The position numbers were made by a program, and so were the translations under genes. Below, piece after piece: positions 56,393 to 64,000 of a stretch of 64,000 nt of DNA (the first letter of the stretch is position 1; every line of letters begins with the position of its first letter). Below the pieces are notes generated by a model. The model was not told where the DNA came from. It was given only the letters and a program-made list of their open reading frames with translations, and did no database searches. The DNA comes from Pleurodeles waltl (Eukaryota > Chordata > Amphibia > Caudata > Salamandridae): assembly GCF_031143425.1 (NCBI RefSeq), contig NC_090445.1, forward strand, positions 1,194,586,691-1,194,650,690, in the 5' to 3' direction.

Positions 56393-59300
56393 TTAAATGT
56401 GCGTCCCAGATAGCAAGTTTACGCTTGTGGTGTGCGCAGTCAAGAATTTGACAAGGATGCAGATTGTCTGTGGATCGGTTGAGTCAAACATTTTCATCAC
56501 TGCTGGTCGACACAAACGAATCCCATTCCTCTTCAAAACTGGTTTTAGCAGTTGTCGACGTGCTTTTTTTAAGGCCGGGCAAATACAGATCAAGTGGACC
56601 ATATCCTCCTTGGCACCATTGCATAGCCTGCAAGACGTCTCACCTCCATTCTTCCACGATGGTTGATCTGCTCTAGATGGTAGAGCTCCTAAATGAAGCG
56701 CTAGCAAAAGTTGAAATCAGCTATTGCGTTCGTGCCAGGGTAGTGTAAGTGTGCATAAGAAACCAGGCATGTGAGCATTGTGCAAATTTAGATTTGTCAT
56801 CTAGAAAGGATTGCAGACCTATTTCCTTTTTTAACACACAACACAAGAGGGGATGTGAGATAGGTGCATCATTTGTGTCTCATGCAGGGAATTTTGCAAA
56901 TACCTATTATATACTGACTTTGGATTATTGATCACTGAATTCCATAAAGCCACAACTGAAAGGCTAGCAGTGTTTCTGCTTATTTTATACCAGGTCTTTA
57001 TTGTATGAGCTTTCCTGTCCAGCTGCTGTTGTTTGAGGCCAAATTCTAACCAGACCTGTGCAGGGGAAGCAGTACGAGGACGATTAAAGACTTGCTTGTA
57101 TGTTTTTATTTGTTGCTGATCCAGAAGCAAGGCGTCTTTCCCATATAGGGTTGCGCTTCCGTATGTAATAGCTGGGAGGAATTTGGCCGACATGACAGAC
57201 AGTAATGGTTTGTACGAAGGCCCTTTTAACCTTTTGGCTAGAGCGCAGAAGGTGACCACCAGGGCTTTACACTTCGGCGCAATGTACTGCTTTTGCGGCA
57301 CGAGGTTAGCCTTATTGTCTATAGTAAAACCCAAGTTTTTGTAGCAGCGAGTCATTTCAAGGGTAATGCCTCTCAACTTTATTTTGTTTACAAAATTAGA
57401 AGGGCATTATATAGACATAGTTTTAGTCTTTGTGGTGTTGATTTCTAATTTGTTTGTTGTTGCAAAGTCGCCCATGGTGCTGACCAGCTGAGGCAGCCCT
57501 ATTTTTGTGTGGCTCAATAAAACGATGTAATCAGCATACGAAAGGTGCGATATAGGCAAACTTCCCATCCTTGTAGAGTGTGAGTTGGTCACGTCCAGCT
57601 TTGGGGAGAGATCCGCCATGAAGAGGTTAAAGAGGTGCGGGGCCAGAACGCAGCCTTGTTTTAAACCTATATTTGTTGGTATCCTCCTTGAAATTTTCGA
57701 ACCATCTGCTACCTTGATCTGCACCCAAGTTTTGTCATATAGCATTTCGATACTCCTAAGAATCTGTTCTTGCAAGCCCCAACTTTGCAGTTTACGCCAG
57801 AGAGTTTCTCTGTCCACCCGATCAAAGGCACTTTTGAAGTCCACAAAGCATAAATGTTACTTTTTCTTTAAGCATTTTGCTTAGTCGACGATGTCCGGAA
57901 ACCAGTTTGATTCAGGGGAACAAGGTTATTTGAGTTAGACGAATTGAGCAGGTTGTCCAAAATGAAGGTGGCAAAATATTTGGCCTTACTGTCGATTAGC
58001 GCAATCAGTCTGTAGTTGGCTGGGTTTGTTCTATTACCCCCTTTAAATATTGGATTGATGATGGATCCTCTCCAACTGTCTGGGATGGTTCTATTACGTT
58101 CAACTTCAGTATATAAGGTTTACAGTGTGGTTGACCAGTACTCAGGATTGGCCTTAAATGTAGCTTGTAGAAGACCATCGGGGCCGGGAGCCCCATCCGT
58201 GCGACCCCTCCTGATTGCTAGGGAGACTGCGTTGGCAGTGAATCCAGCATCGCTCTGACAGACGGCTTTATGGTTTACAGAGTCCTGCAGATGCAGATTT
58301 ACTTCAGATGAGAGCGGTTTGAAAAAGATGTCGGCCAGGTAGTCCACCCATTTGTCCTCAGGAATTGATGAACAGTTTATTACTCTTACCTGCCGGCCAA
58401 AACCATTGACTGTTGCACAAAAAAGGCCCTAGAATTAGCCTTTCTTGAGTTGTGAAGTAATTCAAGCCAGAAGTTATCCTCCTTTTTAGTGCGTTCATAC
58501 CATACCTGATTTTTATAATTTTTTCAGAGAGCCTTTACTTTGGCACCTGAAAGATCTGTGAAAGGTCTGTCTTTTATTAGTCTGAGCTTGTGCCTCAGTT
58601 CCTTTCTTAATTTTAGGATTTTTAGTGATAGGCTTGATGACATCATTCGATTATAATTTGGAGATTGACGCCTGGCAAAGCCAATTGAAGATAACGAAAG
58701 TAGAAAGACTGCCCATACTTCCACAGCTGGCAAGTCCTGGCTCGTTGTCGATTGAAACAGAGTTTTTATATTTTCACACAACCGTGGTAATGAGGACTCC
58801 GATCAAATCAGGCGGTTTAAGTTGATGGATGTAAGTGTTTCTAGTTCTATAGCAGCTGGGAGAAAGTGTGGGGCATTCAAGTCCAGTTCTATATGTTGAT
58901 ATGAGTGGTCACTGTGGAGAGTAGGTTTAATTTTAAACTTGCTGACATGAGCTAGCAATGGAAGAGACCCAGACGTATAATCTATTATAGTCGCAGACTT
59001 TGTGCTGTGATGAGTGAAGCTTGGCGGCGCGTCATCTTTGATCCTGCCTTTTAGAACCCTCATGCTCAGATGCTCTAGGGCCTCTACCAGTTGTTTACCT
59101 ATTACATCCGATCTCTTCTGTACTGGTGGAAGTTGCAGCAGCACTGACCATATAGCATTTTTTGCTGCCAGTTGCTCATCCGGTTCGGGAGTGTGTATTA
59201 AGTTGGCATTAAAATCACCCGTCACTAAAATGTCCCATGTTGGGTGGGCGCATCTTATCTCTTCTACCTTGTTGAATAGTTTTTAAAAAAGGAGGGTTTT

Positions 59301-59690
59301 CCGATGTTTCTGCGGGTGTGCATAAACATTAAAAATTACTAACGGGCGTGTCGATTATTGCTAAAATTGATTTTAATGGCCTGCAAGTCGCTTTTTGAAA
59401 ATGCCAACTGCTCTGTTGTGGCATGAAGTGCCGTGGAGATATACGTGGCTAGACACCGATGCCAGCCCGATTTGTTTACTCTTTCAGCACCAATGTGATA
59501 TAATAAGTATCCTCCTAATTGGATCGGGTCTACTAGCCATGTTTCTTGCAGTATGATTATAGAATAGTTGCAGCTGGTTATTGCTGAGAACCCGTCTGTA
59601 ATGATAGTTTTCCCTCTGGCGATGGTCCAAGACATGATGGTGACTGCCAACCTCTGATCTGCATTTTCTGCATTGCAAATGCTGGGTCAA
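56393..59690 (-). mobile_element. Minus-strand LINE, ORF2 nearly complete
   Basis: In order from right to left: endonuclease IIILQETW (about 59555), MTGDFNAN (about 59220), the DGAPGPDGLLQA block (about 58185), RT DFKSAFDRVDRETLW (about 57840), GLKQGCVLAPHLFNLFMADL (about 57660), then YADY (57527-57538) where YADD is expected. The C-terminus has CRLCNGAKEDMVHLICICP (about 56600). It aligns block by block with the plus-strand LINE at 47-50 kb, so both belong to one clade but not one copy. Frames change several times and ORF1 is not seen. It cannot be active. Confidence 0.85.
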
Positions 59691-60081
59691 TTATTTCTTC
59701 TCAAATTTGAAGTGTGAGCCATCCACCTCCGTTCATCCTGAACTCCATTCTGTGCAGTTGGGAGGTCAATGTAAGTTTTTGAATTAAGTTCCCCCCGGTT
59801 AAACTGCCACCGTTCAAACTCCCCTGAGTTCGGGCCCCATACAGATTCATGGGCCTTTGACTCCAATTCATGATTTAATTTTTCTCTAGGTCTCGCTTAT
59901 TCAAATGTCATAGGTTTATATCACAAACCTTATCTAGAACTTCAGTGGTGGATAGACCATTTAAATGCTTGGAATGGCAGAACTTTTTTTTTGCTTTGAC
60001 CCCAGATCTTATATTAGAATCAGATGCAAGCCTGACAGTCTGGGACGTCCAATCTGGTCAGATCTCGACAGAAGGTACTTA

Positions 60082-60615
60082 GGCCCTCATTCTGACTCGG
60101 CTACCGGTAGCCGCCCACCAGGCGGGAACCGGCATTTGGCCGCCATGCGGCCAAAATACCGCTTCCCGCATTCGGACATTCCCGCTGGGCCGGCCGGAGC
60201 TAACCAAGTTAGCGCCGGCCGGCCCAGCCGGAATGGGGGCCGCAACACAGGAGCCGGCTCCGAATGGAGCCGGCGGTGTTGCGGCGGTGCGACGGGTGCA
60301 ATTGCACCCGTCGCGCTTTTCACTGTCTGCTAGGCAGACAGTGAAAAGCATCATGGGGCCCTGTTAGGGGGCCCCAGGACACCCGTTCCCGCCAGCCTCT
60401 TCCTGGCGGTGACAACCGCCAGAAACAGGCTGGCGGAAAGGGTGTCAGAATCCCCATGGCAGCGCTGCTTGCAGCGCTGCCATGGCGGATTCGCCCAACC
60501 GGGGCTAAATCGGCGGGAAACTGCCGGCCCCGGTTTTCTGACCGCGGCGGTCAGAATGGGCAAGGAAGCACCGCCAGCCTGTTGGCGGTGCTTCCGTCAT
60601 TCGTGGCTGACCCCC
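60082..60615. mobile_element. Palindrome-chain MITE 3, 534 bp, Harbinger type
   Basis: TTA is duplicated at 60079-60081 and 60616-60618. It interrupts the DIRS RNase H. It starts GGCCCTCATTCTGAC; the right end is decayed. Palindromes follow one another: 60098-60113, 60135-60155, 60185-60227, 60239-60285, 60289-60314 (26 bp perfect), 60315-60349 (16 bp arms), 60354-60376, 60454-60485 (15 bp arms), 60564-60595. GCGACGGGTGCA and CACTGTCTGC-type hairpins also occur, in the same order reversed, in MITE 2. Confidence 0.87.
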
Positions 60616-61459
60616 TTAGTCTCTTCAGGAGTGTTTACTGCCTCACTGCAATAAGGTACATCAACCATATTGGAGGTACAGAGTCCAACCCTCTTGAGGA
60701 ATTGGCAAAAAGATTCTGAAAGTTTTGTCTTGTTCACAAAATATCTGTCCAAGTATAATATCTTCCCAGGACTCTCAGTACAGTCGCCAGCTGGCACTCA
60801 AGTTATCAGCACGATTCAAGAGATTGGAAACTTCATCCCTCTGTTTTCAACAGTATTTATGACAAATGGTGCCATTTCCAAATGGACCTCTTTGCCTCCA
60901 GACTCAGTTCTGTATTTCCACATTTTCTTCAGTTGGAGACCAGATCCATTGGCCGTAGGAACAGATGCTTTTTTTCAGATTTGATCTAAAAAATCAGTTA
61001 TGCATTCCCTCCGTTTCTTATGATCAACCAAGTCCTAGCACAACTCAGGCGTCAGCAAGCCACTCTGGTTCTAGTTGTCCCTTTCTGGAAGCCTCAAGTA
61101 TCGTATCCTCCCCTTCTGGAACTCGTAGTGGATTATCCAATGTAAGTAGCTTTCCCAACCTTCTTTTAGATTCAAATGGTCATTTACACAATTTTATTCA
61201 CAACAATACTCTTGTACTTTAAGCTTGGAAGGTATTGGGTCTTCCCGACCTTTTACAAGCATTTCATCAGAAGCTGCAGAATGCGTCAGCAAAGCCTGTG
61301 ATCCAGGTACTACCAAATGTTGCAGATCAGCTTGGTCTGCTTAGACAAGCTGTTGTTTGGTAAAATTGGATGATCCCTTTTCAACAGAGGTCACCCTCAT
61401 AGTCATTTTTTTTAGCTTCTCAAGCTAGTGGGGGGTAAGACTTACCGCACAATCAAGCT

Positions 61460-62040
61460 TTGCAGATCAACTGTTTGGCAAATCATCCTCACAGCAACGA
61501 AAAACCAGTGGAAGAACATCCTCTCATCAGCCATCTTTTGAAAGGAGTAAAATTATGTAACCCTCCACACCCAAAATACAGTCAATTGTCGGATGTCAAT
61601 TTGGTCCCTCAGATGTTCATTTCCTGGCCAGAAAATGTTACTGTTTCTCTTAAAATGCTGTCTGCTAAACTTACAATGTTGTTGTGTTTAATTTCTATCA
61701 AACCTCTTTCTGATGTGAATGCTTTGGGCATTTCCTTATGCCATTTAATTCCCACAGGTATTGTCTTTAACATAAGAAAACACAAAAAGGCAAATTTAAC
61801 TTCAGTTTTTTACCCTTATTTCCCAAATCATCCTAAATTATGTGTGGGTAACTGTTTAAAATCATATGAACAAGTGATCAACCATTTCAGAACGTCCTCT
61901 GACACTCAACTCCTTATTTCCATTTGAAAACCTCACAAACCGGTTTCCTTCCCTACCCTTGCCCGATGGGTTAAATGGGGCATGTTCCTAGCAGTGATAT
62001 ATACTTCCATCTTTGGTGCTCACTCCTCCGGAGGTACCTA
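61460..62040 (+). pseudogene. DIRS tyrosine recombinase
   Basis: Open for 155 codons (61460-61927), then one stop, then continuing KPHKPVSFPTLARWVKW to about 62040. The start PVEEHPLISHLLKG and the middle FYPYFPNHPKLCVGNCL match DIRS recombinases. Near the end AHSSGGT stands where the H-x-x-R box is expected, so the Arg seems lost. The enzyme would integrate a circular cDNA without target duplication. Confidence 0.8.
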
Positions 62041-62194
62041 GTCTTCCAAAGATTTTTGGGCAGGTTCATGTCTAGAGGACTTTCTGAGATTAGCTGACTG
62101 GTCAAATGACAACACTTTTTGTACCTTTTATTGCAAACCTGTTCATACTGCTTCTTTGGTGTTAATAGATATGCTTTGAACAAGCATAAAAGAA

Positions 62195-62282
62195 GCCTTC
62201 GTGTCATGCTATAAAGTGTCGATTTTCCTAGTATTCTTGCAGGAAAGTCTTCATTTTATTAGACACAGAGGCAAGTACTATC
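62195..62282 (+). repeat. DIRS inverted repeat, left arm
   Basis: GATTTTCCTAGTATTC (62220) and TTAGACACAGAGGCAAGTACTA (62259-62280) recur inverted at 62738-62830, with about 85% identity over some 60 bp. DIRS elements end in inverted terminal repeats needed to form the circle. Confidence 0.75.
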
Positions 62283-62737
62283 CCACTGCTACATATGTAT
62301 TAATTATGTTTTGTCCTGCCCTTGCAGTTATCTTTTCCACCAACACCTATTACCACATTCAAACCTCTTCAAATTCCAAAATCCAGTTTCATTGCCAGTA
62401 GAGCGGTCAACCTTCCTCGAGTTATAATTATACGACTTTGCCTCCTTCTCAGAAATCTAGATTGTTGGACTTGTCTCAAGAACTGTCCACATTTATTTTA
62501 GCAGTTGGTGTTGTTTTTCTTAGTTGGCCTGTGCTTCATTCTACTTTATAATTTCTCAGTCAAGAAAGAGGACTATTTGCAGTCACAAATGGTATTATAG
62601 GCGTTCTAGATACTTGATTGGTCAACACTTATACTGATGTTCATTCCCAATTGGCTTATTTTTTTCTAACTCTAATGGGTTTGTAGTTTTCAAGATTTTT
62701 GATTGCTGTTTTTTTATTAAAACTAGATCAGAAAGCA

Positions 62738-62830
62738 TAATACTTGCCTCTGTGTCTTTAATAAAATTAGGACTTCCCTTCATGACTACTAGGAAAATCT
62801 ACATTCTGCGCCACATTTTGTGACATTATT
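62738..62830 (-). repeat. DIRS inverted repeat, right arm
   Basis: ATAATACTTGCCTCTGTGTCTTTA (62738-62760 region) and CTACTAGGAAAATC (near 62787) are the inverted mates of the left arm. Confidence 0.75.
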
Positions 62831-63650
62831 ATCTACCTATTGTGATACTTTAACACACATTCATACAAATGGGTTCCCAAATGCTACAGAAAATACATAG
62901 TTTTCCTTAGAAAGGAAATTTTACACAAGCAGTAGAGATTATTTTAAGTGTTATTTGCCAAAAATAATGATCTTGTCTCATACCGAAGTATATGAATGCC
63001 ATTTAATAAACACTTCTCTTTCTACTCCCCAGAGTAAAATAGTTTGTGTAAAACATATAGAGTTGGAAGTGTGTGACTTTTATACATAGCAATTATAAGT
63101 TAACTTTGCTTCTGATTAAGGTTAAATATGTTGTCAACACAGTATGTTGAGCCTCAAGAAGCACATATCCCTATTATGAAGCAGCGCTGCAGAACAGTGT
63201 GGTACATTTTAAATATATTTTGTTTGTGTCAGATTAGGAGGCATTTTAGAATTCAAGACACCAGACCTTAACAAGTGAGTCAACCTGTTGAGGATTTTTC
63301 TGAAATATTAGTGTCCTCTTGAAATAACTGCTGCTTTAAAAACACTGTCCATGATGCAGACACAAATTTAAATGAGTAGTGAAATAAAACTTTTTTTATG
63401 GCAAAGAATGTCCTTATTACCTGCTGATAAAGTTTATTAACGTTAGTCCTTAGCGACCCTGTCTCATTTATGACTTATGAGGTGTACCCACCTCTAGACA
63501 AGAGAAAAAACAGACCTGGAAGTATGCAGTTAAGTGATCCCTCTCAACCTCTTGTGCCCTATAAAAGGATTGTAAGCATGGTGGTCTTTTGTCCATTAGT
63601 ATGGCAGATTTAACGTTCTCTGCCACCCTAATAAACAGAGTAAAGATCCC
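62831..63650. other. Unassigned AT-rich sequence
   Basis: No gene or repeat end recognised. The DIRS tail may extend into the first part. Confidence 0.35.
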
Positions 63651-64000
63651 TATTAGAAATTGTGTCTCTAGTTGTCAGAGCTATGCACCCTTTCCAAGTA
63701 GGGGCCACAATCTTAGTCAGGGAAAGTCAGTTACACTGCCTAAATTAACCTGTGTTCTCCCTCTGGTAGCTTGGCACAGATCAGGCAGGCTTAACTTGAG
63801 TGGCAATGTGTAAAGTATTTGTGCAGCACTTAACTTACGGTAACACAGTGAAAGACACAATAAAAAGATTCCACACAAATCTATCAAGAAGATAGAGGAT
63901 ATTTATCTGAGTAAAACGAAAAAAAAGACAAACATCTAATAAGTAGGACCAGAGATATGAATTTTTAAAAGAATAAACTGCAATGTTTAAATGTCAATAG
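63651..64000 (-). repeat. Further gypsy LTR copy, cut by the window end
   Basis: From TATTAGAAATTGTGTCTC it aligns with 36763-37056 and 32915-33207 (CTCTAGTTG, AAGTAGGG, CACAATC, GGTAGCTTGGCACAGA). It is more diverged than those are from each other. It continues beyond the window, so solo or paired state is unknown. Confidence 0.85.

Larger units (their letters stand above)
59950..62830 (+). mobile_element. DIRS-type retrotransposon, degenerate
   Basis: Order on plus: RNase H start LESDASLTVWD (about 60010), MITE 3, rest of RNase H, the FDLFASRL block in one frame and SWRPDPLAVGTDAF in another (about 60890-60975), tyrosine recombinase (61460 to about 62040), then an inverted repeat pair at 62195-62282 and 62738-62830. 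RNase H followed by tyrosine recombinase and inverted terminal repeats is characteristic of DIRS1-like elements, which are frequent in amphibians. The RT upstream of 59950 is missing, replaced by the minus-strand LINE. Confidence 0.82.

Overview
This window looks like intergenic DNA from a very large, transposon-rich vertebrate genome. I see no exon, tRNA or rRNA of a host gene. Almost every coding signal is a transposase, reverse transcriptase, recombinase or retroviral protein, usually with stops or frameshifts. The mix is Tc1, hAT, PIF/Harbinger, Penelope-like, DIRS, Ty3/gypsy, several LINE clades and a retrovirus with env. It fits an amphibian, most likely a salamander or newt; that placement is inference, not a measurement.

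Layout: 1-9438 holds a nearly intact Tc1/mariner element (995-2556), an antisense L2/CR1-type LINE (about 3238-4890), a diverged direct duplication and a small hAT-type MITE (7320-7660). 9439-28144 is one endogenous retrovirus on the minus strand. It keeps 5' LTR, PBS, an extra leader ORF, gag, protease, RT/RNase H, integrase, env, polypurine tract and 3' LTR. It is split by four later insertions: a 2.7 kb LTR-like element in the 3' LTR, an 830 bp Penelope-like insertion in pol with a hammerhead-like motif, a 3.0 kb LTR-like element in gag, and a 718 bp chain of palindromes in the 5' LTR. Next come a third LTR-like element (28293-31116) carrying a hAT insertion, and a second palindrome-chain MITE (31754-32368).

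32915-53278 appears to be one Ty3/gypsy element on the minus strand. Its 5' LTR is split in two (36763-37056 and about 51531-53278) by about 14.5 kb. That gap holds a PIF/Harbinger element with a HARBI1 transposase and two SANT/Myb genes, followed by a long LINE (about 43930-51530). After it lie a short 5'-truncated L1-type LINE with a 19 bp target duplication (53743-54231), a plus-strand LINE fragment (55020-56345), a minus-strand LINE resembling the one at 47-50 kb (56393-59690), and a DIRS element (about 59950-62830) interrupted by a third palindrome-chain MITE (60082-60615). Another gypsy LTR of the 32.9 kb family starts at 63651 and runs off the window.

The strongest unexplained signal is the set of three non-autonomous elements built almost wholly of consecutive palindromes. 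Two have 3 bp duplications of the Harbinger type and share hairpin modules.
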